DNA of 64,000 nt, taken from contig JAQGOL010000008.1 in assembly GCA_028293625.1 (NCBI GenBank), positions 1-64,000 of the forward strand, written 5' to 3'. Position 1 is the stretch's first letter. The number at the start of each line of letters is the position of its first letter. The notes below the pieces were generated by a model, which had not been told where the DNA came from, made no database searches, and worked only from the letters and a program-made list of their open reading frames with translations. The translations under genes were made by a program, and so were the position numbers. Shown here piece after piece: positions 9,661-19,495 of this stretch. This stretch comes from Chthoniobacteraceae bacterium (GTDB lineage: Bacteria > Verrucomicrobiota > Verrucomicrobiia > Chthoniobacterales > Chthoniobacteraceae).

Positions 9661-11875
9661 TTTAAGATCCCAAATACACGCGCTGTTTGTCATAGGAGCC
9701 ATTGCCTCTTGTCAAGCAGCCGAACCCGCAAAACCGATGAATTCTGACGCCACCTTCACAAACCATCTGGCAGGCGAGAAATCCCCGTATCTGCTTCAAC
9801 ACCAACATAATCCTGTCGATTGGTATCCATGGGGACCTGCTGCGTTTGAAAAAGCGCGCAATGAACAAAAACCGATCTTTCTCTCGATTGGCTACTCCAC
9901 ATGTCACTGGTGTCACGTAATGGCACACGAGTCGTTTGAAAGTCCGGCAACCGCCGCGCTCATGAACGCGAGCTTTGTGAATATCAAAGTCGACCGGGAA
10001 GAGCGTCCGGATGTCGATCGCGTCTACATGACCTTTGTGCAGGCCACCACCGGCAGTGGCGGCTGGCCAATGAGCGTCTTTCTTACGCCCGATCTCAAAC
10101 CGTTCCTGGGAGGCACCTATTATCCGCCTGAAGACCGTTACGGCCGGCCCGGTTTTCCAACCGTGCTCCAGCGCATCGCCGAGGGATGGAAAAGCGACCA
10201 GAAAAACATCGTCGAACACGGCGATAAAGTCGCCGAGCAGCTCAAGGAATACGCGGGAATCGGCACCCCAACCGAAACCCTCGATGGCGCCCGCGCCGTT
10301 TCGCGCCTGCTTGCCCAGCTGACGCAAAGTTTTGACGGGGAATTTGGCGGGTTCGGGTCCGCCCCGAAGTTTCCACGCCCTGTCACGCTCAATTTCCTTT
10401 TCGATGCCTATGCACGCGGAGCGGCGACTCCGGAGGGGCAGTCGGCGCGGGACATGGCTCTCCTAACCCTCCTAAAGATGGCCAATGGCGGGATGCACGA
10501 TCACATCGGCGGCGGCTTCCATCGCTACTCCGTCGATAAGTTCTGGCACATCCCGCACTTTGAAAAAATGCTCTACGATCAGGCGCAGCTTGCCGTGTCG
10601 TACGTGGACGCATTTCAGATCACCCGCCAACCTCAGTACGAAAAGATTGCCCGCGACATCCTCGATTATGTCCGGCGCGACATGACGGACCAAGGCGGTG
10701 GCTTTTATTCAGCGGAGGATGCCGACAGCGTGATTGCCCATGGCAAACCCGAACATGGCGAAGGCGCTTTTTATATCTGGTCCAGGACGGAAATCGTCGA
10801 GCTCCTGGGAGTGGAAGCCGCCACGCTCTTTAACGGCTTTTACGGGGTCGAAGAGGAGGGCAACGCGCCGAAGGGAAGCGATCCGCAAAACGAGTTCACC
10901 GGCAAAAACACGCTGATTCAACGCATGAGTGTTTCTGAGGCCGCAAAACTTTTCGATAAACCCGAGCCACAGATCGAGGCTTCACTGGCTTTAAGCCGGA
11001 AAAAACTTGGCGAAGTTCGCTCCAAACGGCCGCGTCCGCACCTGGACGACAAAATCATCACGGCCTGGAATGGTCTTATGATTTCGGCATTCGCGCGCGC
11101 CTCCCAGGCATTGGATGAGCCGGCTTATCTGGAAGCGGCCCAACACTCCGCCAGGTTCATCCGTCAGGAACTTTGGAAAAACGGCGCCTTAATCCGCAGC
11201 TATCGGCAGGGCGCGAGTGACGTGGCCGGATTTGTCGATGATTACGCTTTTTTAATCTGGGGATTGCTTGACCTTTACGAAACCGATTTCGATCCCGCAT
11301 GGCTGCGGTGGGCCCTTGAACTTCAGAAAAAACAGGATGCGCTTTTTGGCGATCCCAACCATGGCGGCTATTTCAGCGTCGCGGAAGGCGCCCCCGATAT
11401 CCTGCTCCGCATGAAAGAAGACTACGACGGCGCGGAGCCTTCCCCAAACTCGATCAGCGCGCTCAATCTTCTGCGCCTCGCGCAAATGACGGGCGAATCG
11501 GCCCTTAAGGATCAGGCCATCAAGACGATCACGGCTTTTACCGATCAACTTACCAAGGTGCCAAACGCGATGCCGCTGATGCTTTGCGCGCTCGAAGCTT
11601 CCAAAGCCAAGCCGCGCCAGATCATCATAGCCGGAGCGCGCGACGCTGCCGATACGCGCGCCTTATTAAAGGAAGTACATTCAAGGTTTCTTTCCGGAAA
11701 ACTTCTCCTTCTGGCCGATGGCGGCGAGAATCAAAAATGGCTCGGCGAACGGCTTGAGTTCCTGCGCACCGTCGCACCGATTGAAGGAAAAGCGGCTGCT
11801 TACATCTGTGAAGATTTTGTCTGCCAGCTCCCAACCAGCGACCCGCTCAAAGTGCGGGAACTCCTGAGCAAATAA
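9632..11875 (+). CDS. DUF255 thioredoxin-domain protein (YyaL/SPATA20 family)
   Basis: [25 protein letters not shown]...[18 protein letters not shown]...[11 protein letters not shown]; start uncertain (9632, 9647 or 9737; ORF to 9542). Confidence 0.94.
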   Translation: MVAMMWRNVILRSQIHALFVIGAIASCQAAEPAKPMNSDATFTNHLAGEKSPYLLQHQHNPVDWYPWGPAAFEKARNEQKPIFLSIGYSTCHWCHVMAHESFESPATAALMNASFVNIKVDREERPDVDRVYMTFVQATTGSGGWPMSVFLTPDLKPFLGGTYYPPEDRYGRPGFPTVLQRIAEGWKSDQKNIVEHGDKVAEQLKEYAGIGTPTETLDGARAVSRLLAQLTQSFDGEFGGFGSAPKFPRPVTLNFLFDAYARGAATPEGQSARDMALLTLLKMANGGMHDHIGGGFHRYSVDKFWHIPHFEKMLYDQAQLAVSYVDAFQITRQPQYEKIARDILDYVRRDMTDQGGGFYSAEDADSVIAHGKPEHGEGAFYIWSRTEIVELLGVEAATLFNGFYGVEEEGNAPKGSDPQNEFTGKNTLIQRMSVSEAAKLFDKPEPQIEASLALSRKKLGEVRSKRPRPHLDDKIITAWNGLMISAFARASQALDEPAYLEAAQHSARFIRQELWKNGALIRSYRQGASDVAGFVDDYAFLIWGLLDLYETDFDPAWLRWALELQKKQDALFGDPNHGGYFSVAEGAPDILLRMKEDYDGAEPSPNSISALNLLRLAQMTGESALKDQAIKTITAFTDQLTKVPNAMPLMLCALEASKAKPRQIIIAGARDAADTRALLKEVHSRFLSGKLLLLADGGENQKWLGERLEFLRTVAPIEGKAAAYICEDFVCQLPTSDPLKVRELLSK

Positions 11876-11881
11876 GCGCCT

Positions 11882-13483
11882 GTGAACCGCACTCCCCTTC
11901 TCTCGTTGCTTTGCGTCTGTTTCCTGGCGCCGGCTCTCTCCGCCGCCGGTCGCAAACCTAACATCCTGCTCATCGTGGCCGACGACATGGGTTACTCGGA
12001 CGCGGGTTGTTATGGAGGAGATATCGCGACGCCGAATTTGGACTCGCTGGCAAAAGATGGTTTGCGTTTTACGCAATTCTACAACACGGCACGCTGCTGG
12101 CCATCGCGAGCGGCAATCCTTACCGGCTACTATGCTCAGGAAGTGCGGCGCGATACAGTGCCCGGCATCCAAAGCGGCTCGCAGGGGAAACGGCCGCAAT
12201 GGGCTCGACTGCTGCCCGAAATGCTTAAGCCACTCGGCTATCGTTCTTATCACTCGGGCAAATGGCATGTTGACGGGCTGCCGATGCAGAACGGGTTCGA
12301 TCATTCCTACAGCCTGAATGATCACGACCGGCATTTCGCGCCACGCCAGCACACCGAGGACGATCTTCCGCTGCCTCCCGTTACCGCCGACAGCGGTTAT
12401 TACACCAGCACTGCCATCGCCGATCACGCGATCAAGTGCCTCCGGGAACACTCGCAGAAATATAGCGCCGAGCCGTTCTTTGAGTTCCTTGCATTCACCG
12501 CGCCGCATTTCCCACTGCAAGCGCCGTTGGAAGATATTGCGCGGTATAAGGAAAAGTATCTTCGCGGCTGGGATGCGATGCGCGAGGAACGCTGGCAGCG
12601 GATGCATTCGATGGGAATTGGCGGCAGCACGCTTTCCCCAATTGAACGGGAAGTCGGACCGCCCTATCCGTTTCCAGCCGCGCTGAAGAAGCTTGGGCCG
12701 AACGAAGTAAACCGGCCGTTGCCGTGGACCGATCTCAACGCGGCGCAACGCGAGCTTCAGTGTGAGAAAATGGCGATCCACGCTGCGATGGTTGACCGGA
12801 TGGACAGGGAAATTGGCCGCGTCCTTGCCGAGATCCAAACGATGGGCGCCACGGAAAACACCCTCGTCTTTTTTCTTTCCGACAATGGAGCAAGCGCGGA
12901 AATGATGGTTCGCGGCGATGGACACGATCCAACTGCCGAATGTGGGACGGGCGCTACTTTCCTCAGCCTCGGGCCGGGCTGGTCAAGCATGGCCAACACT
13001 CCATTCCGGCGCCATAAAACGTGGGTTCATGAAGGAGGCATCTCGACGCCGCTCATTGTGCGCTGGCCGGACGGGATTTCAGCGCGAAACGAACTGCGAT
13101 CCACGCCTGGCCATGTCATCGATCTTCTGCCGACAATCGTCGATGTGGCTGGAGGCAAACCGTTTGAAACATGGAAAGGTCAACCCGTTCCGCCCGCGCC
13201 GGGCAAAAGTCTCGTGCCGCTCTTTGCCAAAGACGGCACCATCGCCCGCGAGTCGATCTGGTGGCTTCACGAAGGCAATCGTGCCTTGCGCGCAGGCGAT
13301 TGGAAGATTGTCGCCGCAGGAAAAGAGAGTCCCTGGGAACTCTACGATCTCAGCTCCGACCGATCGGAAACCAAAAATCTGGCGGCCGAAAACCCGGCAA
13401 AAGTCCGCGAGCTTGCCGCACTTTGGACACAGCAAACGGCGCAATACAACGCCGAGGCCGTCACCCCGGCGGCATCTGAATAG
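11882..13483 (+). CDS. Arylsulfatase-type sulfatase (Cys-type active site)
   Basis: KPNILLIVADDMGYSDAGCYGGDIATPNLDSLA; sulfatase signature CWPSRAAILTG; SDNGA; GTG start. Confidence 0.95.
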   Translation: MNRTPLLSLLCVCFLAPALSAAGRKPNILLIVADDMGYSDAGCYGGDIATPNLDSLAKDGLRFTQFYNTARCWPSRAAILTGYYAQEVRRDTVPGIQSGSQGKRPQWARLLPEMLKPLGYRSYHSGKWHVDGLPMQNGFDHSYSLNDHDRHFAPRQHTEDDLPLPPVTADSGYYTSTAIADHAIKCLREHSQKYSAEPFFEFLAFTAPHFPLQAPLEDIARYKEKYLRGWDAMREERWQRMHSMGIGGSTLSPIEREVGPPYPFPAALKKLGPNEVNRPLPWTDLNAAQRELQCEKMAIHAAMVDRMDREIGRVLAEIQTMGATENTLVFFLSDNGASAEMMVRGDGHDPTAECGTGATFLSLGPGWSSMANTPFRRHKTWVHEGGISTPLIVRWPDGISARNELRSTPGHVIDLLPTIVDVAGGKPFETWKGQPVPPAPGKSLVPLFAKDGTIARESIWWLHEGNRALRAGDWKIVAAGKESPWELYDLSSDRSETKNLAAENPAKVRELAALWTQQTAQYNAEAVTPAASE

Positions 13484-13486
13484 GTT

Positions 13487-14425
13487 TCAGTGCATCTCCA
13501 CGGCGCAACTCCCTATCCCACCACGGAAATAACTAAAGCGCACATTGGGATGATCGGCCAGAAGCGACATTGGAACACTGGCGTCGGTAAGACGCTTTGA
13601 AATCATAAATGCGGTGAGCCGCTGTCCAAATGGGTTGTCATGGTTGCCGGCGTGCCAGATCGAGACCGTTTCCGCTTTCCATGTTTCAGCCGGGCCAACC
13701 GTAATCGCTTTCACCGGCACGATCGAAATGTTGCCGCCCCCGCTCGTGCGCGCGTTTTGAGCGACCGTAAGCGGATGCAAGTCGACAATCCGGGTAGCCA
13801 GGCTGCGATATTCTTCGGGAGAAGGCGGGGCGTCAGAGTAAGCGCCTTTGCGAGGAAGCGGATCGTTAAATGCCCAATGCTTTACATCCCCCTGCCCGCC
13901 CTGCATGACGGCGCATCGAACGCCGGCATCCCAGCTTTCCCTGTACACGCGCGTATCCGCTTTCGGGAAATGAAGATGCGCGTCGGGAATCTGGAGCTTT
14001 TTTTCTATCCGATTAAAGCACATCTCGCGGTCGGCTCGCTCAAAGCTCAGAGGATGAGTAACGGGAACTTCCTTGCCGGTTGCCACGTCAAACCACTCGT
14101 CCATACCCCAGAAATGCCCGGATCGCAGGTCAAGTCCAAGAGCATTTACGAGGCGGGCCACCAGTGGGAGCTGTTCAGTCGGGCCGATCGGCCCGCAGAT
14201 CCCCACCGGATTATCGGCGCTGCTCTGCTTCCAGGCGGCGATATATTCGAGCGCTTCGGCAAGGTAGAACTCCTCAAGCGTCTCGTAGATGCTGACTTGA
14301 AAACCCGGCCGCGAGAGTTGCAATAAATCAGTCGGAGTCAACCGGGCAGCTTCTTCAATGATAGCTTGATCGATCGTTGTATAGTCCCACCAATCGGGGG
14401 AAATCGCGCTAAGTTTACGAGTCAT
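13487..14425 (-). CDS. Glucosamine-6-phosphate deaminase/isomerase (NagB)-like protein, divergent
   Basis: FWGMDEWFD and [16 protein letters not shown] align with the NagB FNMDEY and GGVGNDGHIAFNEP motifs. Confidence 0.78.
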   Translation of the reverse strand: MTRKLSAISPDWWDYTTIDQAIIEEAARLTPTDLLQLSRPGFQVSIYETLEEFYLAEALEYIAAWKQSSADNPVGICGPIGPTEQLPLVARLVNALGLDLRSGHFWGMDEWFDVATGKEVPVTHPLSFERADREMCFNRIEKKLQIPDAHLHFPKADTRVYRESWDAGVRCAVMQGGQGDVKHWAFNDPLPRKGAYSDAPPSPEEYRSLATRIVDLHPLTVAQNARTSGGGNISIVPVKAITVGPAETWKAETVSIWHAGNHDNPFGQRLTAFMISKRLTDASVPMSLLADHPNVRFSYFRGGIGSCAVEMH

Positions 14426-14445
14426 AATGCTGAAATCACTTTTTA

Positions 14446-15228
14446 TTAAGTTTTTAAATCGGAAGTATTAGCCAGATAATAGCCGCCCAATACATCCCGC
14501 AATGGATCCGCCGTTTCCTCGCAAAATCCAAGATGCGAATGGATGCGCCATCCTTCTGCATGACGGAATTTGCCGGAGAGCTTGCCCAGGGTGGAACTAA
14601 AATCGTCCATCGCAGCAAGGTAACTGTCCATCCCCTGCGTTACATCGAGCCACGCCTTCTGGCTGGCGTGACACGCCAGGGCCGCGCGCTTGTGTTCATG
14701 CACGCTGGTGGTATCGACAAAAGTTCCCGGAATAATCCGGCCGCGCAATCCATCCTCCAAACCGTGGGGACTGGCATGATAGAGCGTCACCGGCGTTTGG
14801 ACCGGTTCACGCGATGGAATGCTCATGTAGTTGGGCATCCCCCGGGCGAACGCGGCCGTGACGGCCAATCGCGCCGTGTTCATATGATCCTCCATGTAAT
14901 CCTGTGGCGAATGCGTGAGGATCACCGTGGGCTTTACTTTGCGGATAACCGAGCAGAGACGGCGCAATGTGCGGTTCTCATAGAAGATCTCAAGGTCATT
15001 GCACAACGGGGCGTGCCATTTGGAACCAAGCAGCGCGGCCGCCGACTTTGCCTCCTTGCGGCGAATCCGAATCGTCTCGGCTGTTGTCAGACTCATGCTC
15101 CCAAGCGAGCCGGTTGAAAGATTCAGATAATGGATCTCCCAACCAGCCGCACGCAGCAACAGGAGCGTCCCGGCCATGACAAACTCGACGTCATCGGGAT
15201 GGGCGGCAATGGCAATCGCGGAAGGCAT
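14446..15228 (-). CDS. PIG-L family deacetylase (LmbE-like)
   Basis: [20 protein letters not shown]...[23 protein letters not shown]. Confidence 0.93.
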   Translation of the reverse strand: MPSAIAIAAHPDDVEFVMAGTLLLLRAAGWEIHYLNLSTGSLGSMSLTTAETIRIRRKEAKSAAALLGSKWHAPLCNDLEIFYENRTLRRLCSVIRKVKPTVILTHSPQDYMEDHMNTARLAVTAAFARGMPNYMSIPSREPVQTPVTLYHASPHGLEDGLRGRIIPGTFVDTTSVHEHKRAALACHASQKAWLDVTQGMDSYLAAMDDFSSTLGKLSGKFRHAEGWRIHSHLGFCEETADPLRDVLGGYYLANTSDLKT

Positions 15229-15245
15229 AATAACCGCTTATCTGC

Positions 15246-16292
15246 CTAAGCAATTGGGATCTCGCTAATCTTGACCGTGCGCCCTTCGGCGGCCGACTTA
15301 TCAGCCGCCGCGATCACGCGATGGGTTGCAAAGCCATCTGCGAAGCTCGTCAACGGCATCTCCTTATTTTCGTCAATCGCGTTGAAGAAAGCCTGAAATT
15401 GCGTCTGATACGGGTGATCACTCACATCGCCGCTATCGAGCATCTTCATCGAGAGCTCGCTCCATGCGTGCCTGTTCAAACCGCCAAGTTTTTGGGAGTG
15501 AAATTTGTTATCAAGGATGGAACCTTCACTGCCGACCAGGTGTGTGTGAAAATAATAAGGTTGCAAACAGTCAACCACCGCGGCGCACTTCCCGATCGCA
15601 CCGCCGCTAAACTTCAGGAGGCTTGTGCTGGTTGTCGTATATTCATAAGCCGCGAAAATTGGGTTGCGGCTCTGGGTTGAGTAACTTGTGACTTCTTCAA
15701 CAGAGCTATCCATGCAAAGCAACAACGCATCAAGCGCATGGCAGCCAGCTGTGAGCAACGCGCTGCCTCCCAATTCGCGCTTGGTATTCCATCGATACTG
15801 TCCATACCATGGTCCGATGCCGTGATAGTAGTCGATCTCGCCGTAATGCAACCCGCCCACCAACCCTGAATCAATTAACGCCTTGGTTGCCAGAAACTGG
15901 GAAGAATATCGGCACTCAAAGCAAACGCACGTCTTTGCACCCGACTCCTCCGCAGCTTGCTTCATTGCAAGGATATCGGCCCATTCAATGGCAAGCGGTT
16001 TTTCAATGATGATATGTTTGCCTGCCCGTGCCGCCGCGATGAACTGCGCGGCGTGTTGATTTGGGTAGCTGGTAATATCAACGACGTCGATTGACGGATC
16101 GGCAAGCATCGCGGCAAGGTCGTCATATGCGGCAATAGGCGAGCCATGGCGCGCGCTCAGTTCTGCCGATTCAAGCGGACGCGAACTCCAGACCGCGGTC
16201 ACCTGGGCGCGGTCTGTGGCGTTGATTGCAGCGATATGCGCCGTGGCTGCCCAGCCGTAACCGATGACGGCGACGTTGTATTTTTTGTTCAT
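15246..16292 (-). CDS. Gfo/Idh/MocA family oxidoreductase (cytosolic)
   Basis: YNVAVIGYGWAATAHIAAI...AGKHIIIEKPLAI...GGSALLTAGCHALDALL. Confidence 0.93.
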   Translation of the reverse strand: MNKKYNVAVIGYGWAATAHIAAINATDRAQVTAVWSSRPLESAELSARHGSPIAAYDDLAAMLADPSIDVVDITSYPNQHAAQFIAAARAGKHIIIEKPLAIEWADILAMKQAAEESGAKTCVCFECRYSSQFLATKALIDSGLVGGLHYGEIDYYHGIGPWYGQYRWNTKRELGGSALLTAGCHALDALLLCMDSSVEEVTSYSTQSRNPIFAAYEYTTTSTSLLKFSGGAIGKCAAVVDCLQPYYFHTHLVGSEGSILDNKFHSQKLGGLNRHAWSELSMKMLDSGDVSDHPYQTQFQAFFNAIDENKEMPLTSFADGFATHRVIAAADKSAAEGRTVKISEIPIA

Positions 16293-16459
16293 GTAGGGTA
16301 GATAAAAGCGTTCAGTAGACCTTGAGTTCGACTCTTTAATTAGGCGAGAACTTCATACCCCGGTTTTTCGCTCCGATTCAACCCGTTCCTCCACTTCCGT
16401 CACGCCGCGGCTTGAGATTTGGCGGTCCTGGAACAAGGCCTTTCCAATGCGTGCATCTC

Positions 16460-16494
16460 AAAAAAAAGCGAAGGGCGGCAGATGACTGCCGCCC
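16460..16494 (-). terminator. Rho-independent terminator downstream of the DUF1254 gene
   Basis: GGGCGGCAG-atga-CTGCCGCCC stem followed on the minus strand by an eight-T tract. Confidence 0.85.
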
Positions 16495-16525
16495 CTCGAA
16501 CTCTTTTGATGTAAGATTTAGCTCC

Positions 16526-17962
16526 TCAGCCTTCCGTCGCCGAGCCGCGCCGGGGACCAACGATTTTCACGCCAGGCGGCTGCCAGTGCCCATTAAGAAC
16601 CTCGTCCTTGGGCCAATAGAGCCTCATTATCAGCACGAATTTGTCCGCCGGTGCAGGCAACCAATTGGATTCGTTTTCCACCCCCGGGGAGTCGTGCTGG
16701 ATATAAAGATCAAGCGACCCATCGTCGTTGTAATGCAAATTATTGCGAGGACTTACCGTGAAACGATTAAGCGCGTTGGCGGTAAAAAAATACTGACTAT
16801 CATACATCGTCAGTGACCAAAATCCTTGCACCGGTGGAATTTGATCCTTCTCGAAATGAAGCACATAACGATTCAAACCATCGTAATCCTTTCCTTCCGT
16901 ATCAGATTCCGAAATCGGGTAAACCGCATCCTGCGGCCTGTTTGCCCCGAGGCCAATGGCGGTGACAAATGCGCGCTGTAAATAATCCTCGCCGTAAACG
17001 CCTGTCTTCAATGAGAAAGTCCATCCATTAATCTGCACGCCCGCCTCGCTCCTGTGTGCCAGGATCTTGGCCAAAGCCGTTTTCGGTACCTCCTGAACCG
17101 CTTTGGCTGCTTCAGCATCAAGGGCGCTTAGTTCAAACGGGTGACCTGGGCGCAACCCAATAGTAGCCATCCGCTCCAATAGCGGCGCGTCAGCGGCGGT
17201 TGGTGGATTTTTCTCCATCAGCGCGGCCAGCGTTCTGAAATAGGTTTCCGCATCCAGCCGGTTTACCTGATCGCGCACCGCGGTCTTGGCATCGACCGAA
17301 GGATCAACCTTCCCCGCGGGCGGAACATAAGCGGTGCCATAAGCGCTCAATGGAAAGAGTTTATAACGATCCTGTATAGCATGGACGGCAGCATAATCCT
17401 CCGCGGTCCCATTGCAGTAAGTCCGGCCTATAATCCAAATCATTGATGTCGGCGACTTATATTCCTTAAGTCCTTCAGGGACATTGCCGCTCCAGCCGGG
17501 GCCGGTAATCAAGTAGCTTTGGGCGCCCGTTCCCGTTGTGCGTGTTCCTGGAGCTTCAAAGACAGTTGTCCACGCATCGAGCAATGGCATCAGAAAGTAA
17601 CGCCCCGCTTCGTCAGGGATAGTCAGCACAAACGGCTCTGCCGACAGATCCACCCAGGCGGTCGAATAGAGCGTGTCCGCGTTGGGAGCTGTTATATCGC
17701 GAAACGACGCACTCGGATACGTTCGCGAATGGTAAAACTCGCCCATCGGGGCGTGATTCGCCTCCGGCTTGGAGACATTCGTCATGACGCGCCGGGTCAT
17801 CTCCATTGTCACAAGTGGATAGCCAAAAATATATGCTTCTTCGGCGATTGCTTTGGCATCTGCGATCGATTCAACGGCGTGCGCGCCACAGATCGCAATT
17901 CCAACTGAAACAGCAGCCGCTTTTAGTATCGAACTAAAGAACGATTTCCTCATGATTCCCAT
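16526..17962 (-). CDS. DUF1254/DUF1214 domain secreted protein
   Basis: AEEAYIFGYPLVTMEMTRR...APNADTLYSTAWVDLSAEPFVLTIPD...FWSLTMYDSQYFFTANALNRF. Confidence 0.93.
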   Translation of the reverse strand: MGIMRKSFFSSILKAAAVSVGIAICGAHAVESIADAKAIAEEAYIFGYPLVTMEMTRRVMTNVSKPEANHAPMGEFYHSRTYPSASFRDITAPNADTLYSTAWVDLSAEPFVLTIPDEAGRYFLMPLLDAWTTVFEAPGTRTTGTGAQSYLITGPGWSGNVPEGLKEYKSPTSMIWIIGRTYCNGTAEDYAAVHAIQDRYKLFPLSAYGTAYVPPAGKVDPSVDAKTAVRDQVNRLDAETYFRTLAALMEKNPPTAADAPLLERMATIGLRPGHPFELSALDAEAAKAVQEVPKTALAKILAHRSEAGVQINGWTFSLKTGVYGEDYLQRAFVTAIGLGANRPQDAVYPISESDTEGKDYDGLNRYVLHFEKDQIPPVQGFWSLTMYDSQYFFTANALNRFTVSPRNNLHYNDDGSLDLYIQHDSPGVENESNWLPAPADKFVLIMRLYWPKDEVLNGHWQPPGVKIVGPRRGSATEG

Positions 17963-17987
17963 TTTCCTTTCCGAGTTTTACCTTGGA

Positions 17988-18581
17988 CTAATGCCAGGAC
18001 GGATCCGGCACGGCTTTCCGCACAATTAAAGAGAACATCACCCACGCCCATCCTCGAAACAGCAGGCCGATACCGAGGCAGACTCCGATAAACCAGAGTC
18101 CCGAAAATGGCCAGCCAGTGAGTAATAAAACGGCCAGGAGAATATCCACCACGCCGCTTAGAACGGCCCAGCCCCAGCCCAGAGCCTTCACAGTAGCAGC
18201 GCCGGCGATGCGATAGATGCCGCCTACAAAAAAGAGCGCCGCCAGGACGAGCGTGAACACAAGCGCGCCTTCAAGGGGCCGCATCACAATGAGGCCGCCT
18301 ACAACGATGTCGAGCACCGCCGCCAGCAACTGGAGCCAGAAGCCGCTCGTGGCATGGTGCCGATAAGCGCTGATGGTCTGTGCCACGCCGGTTGCAAGCA
18401 ACAGGCTCCCGAAAAAGACCATGGTCACAATGGAAGTAGCCATGGCAAAGCTGATAGCGATTGTCCCAATTAGAAGAAGTAATAGCCCCAGTGCCAGAAA
18501 CCATCCCCATTGCCGATGCACTTGCTCCCACTCCTCACGCCCCGCTGCGATATTCATATAATTCACTCCCCTCCCCTTCAT
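17988..18581 (-). CDS. HdeD-like (DUF308) membrane protein
   Basis: Six hydrophobic segments; VMRPLEGALVFTLVLAALFFVGGIYRIAGA. Confidence 0.85.
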   Translation of the reverse strand: MKGRGVNYMNIAAGREEWEQVHRQWGWFLALGLLLLLIGTIAISFAMATSIVTMVFFGSLLLATGVAQTISAYRHHATSGFWLQLLAAVLDIVVGGLIVMRPLEGALVFTLVLAALFFVGGIYRIAGAATVKALGWGWAVLSGVVDILLAVLLLTGWPFSGLWFIGVCLGIGLLFRGWAWVMFSLIVRKAVPDPSWH

Positions 18582-18669
18582 CTACGGGTCCGCTTCTAAA
18601 TGTGACCGCTCGCCGCCGCTTCTTTTTTGCTTGAGTAGCCGGCACTCCCGCCCACTCAATCCTCGGTTA

Positions 18670-19086
18670 ATGAGTAAACCCGTGCAGCATTGGATGATCA
18701 AACAAGAACCGACCACGTATGCGTGGTCCCAGTTCGTGGCCGATGGAAGCACTGCCTGGACAGGAGTCCGAAACTTTCAGGCGCGCAATAATTTGAGGGC
18801 AATGCGCGCCGGGGACCTTGTGCTCTACTACCACAGTGTCGTGGGAAAGCAGGTTGTCGGGATTGCCACGGTCACTCGCGAAACCTATCCCGATCCAACT
18901 GCCAGCGAAGGAAGTTGGGAATGCATTGACCTCGCACCTTTTAAGGCGCTCAATCAGCCCGTTAGTCTGGAGATGATCAAAGCCAACGCCCTCCTTGCCG
19001 GCATTCCTTTGGTTCGCCAATCGCGGCTTTCAGTCATTCCGCTCTCGGCGCTTGAATACGACGAAATTCTCCGGCTCGGGGCTTAA
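18670..19086 (+). CDS. EVE domain protein
   Basis: HWMIKQEPTTYAWSQFVADGSTAWTGVRNFQARNNLRAMRAGDLVLYYHS...KQVVGIATVTRE. Confidence 0.93.
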   Translation: MSKPVQHWMIKQEPTTYAWSQFVADGSTAWTGVRNFQARNNLRAMRAGDLVLYYHSVVGKQVVGIATVTRETYPDPTASEGSWECIDLAPFKALNQPVSLEMIKANALLAGIPLVRQSRLSVIPLSALEYDEILRLGA

Positions 19087-19104
19087 CTGAAGAGATCCGG
19101 ACGG

Positions 19105-19251
19105 CTACACGCTTTTTTTGCCTCGCATAAAGTGGAGCACGAACATAACAAGCGCCACCAGAAGAGCGAGATGAATGAGCCCGCCAGTGACGTGAGCGAC
19201 GAGGCCGATGATCCAACAAACAACTAGAATGATTCCGATAATAGCTAACAT
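19105..19251 (-). CDS. Small (48 aa) lmo0937-like / DUF5670 membrane protein
   Basis: Translation MLAIIGIILVVCWIIGLVAHVTGGLIHLALLVALVMFVLHFMRGKKSV; absent from the supplied ORF track because of its length. Confidence 0.85.
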   Translation of the reverse strand: MLAIIGIILVVCWIIGLVAHVTGGLIHLALLVALVMFVLHFMRGKKSV

Positions 19252-19495
19252 AGATTTTGGGTAGGTTGTAGTTTCTTTGTAAGAAACATGGGTGTGCTAA
19301 TAAATCGGGATCCAAGAGAAGATGGCCGCCTGATGACGCACCTGCCCAATGCGGTTATTTTCACGCCTCTCCAATCATTTGTTTGAAAACCGCCGCTTTT
19401 TGATCGCCCGACGCCGCGGGAATTTGACTTCGCTCCATCCGAGCGATTGCGCTTCCGCGGAAGGAACGTTAGCGTCGCCGACTTTTTCTGCGTAT

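Noticed and set aside
11681-12925. 414-aa minus-strand ORF opposite the DUF255 and sulfatase genes
   Set aside because: Shadow ORF antisense to two well-supported CDSs; composition (Arg/His/Gln-rich) is typical of antisense GC-rich frames
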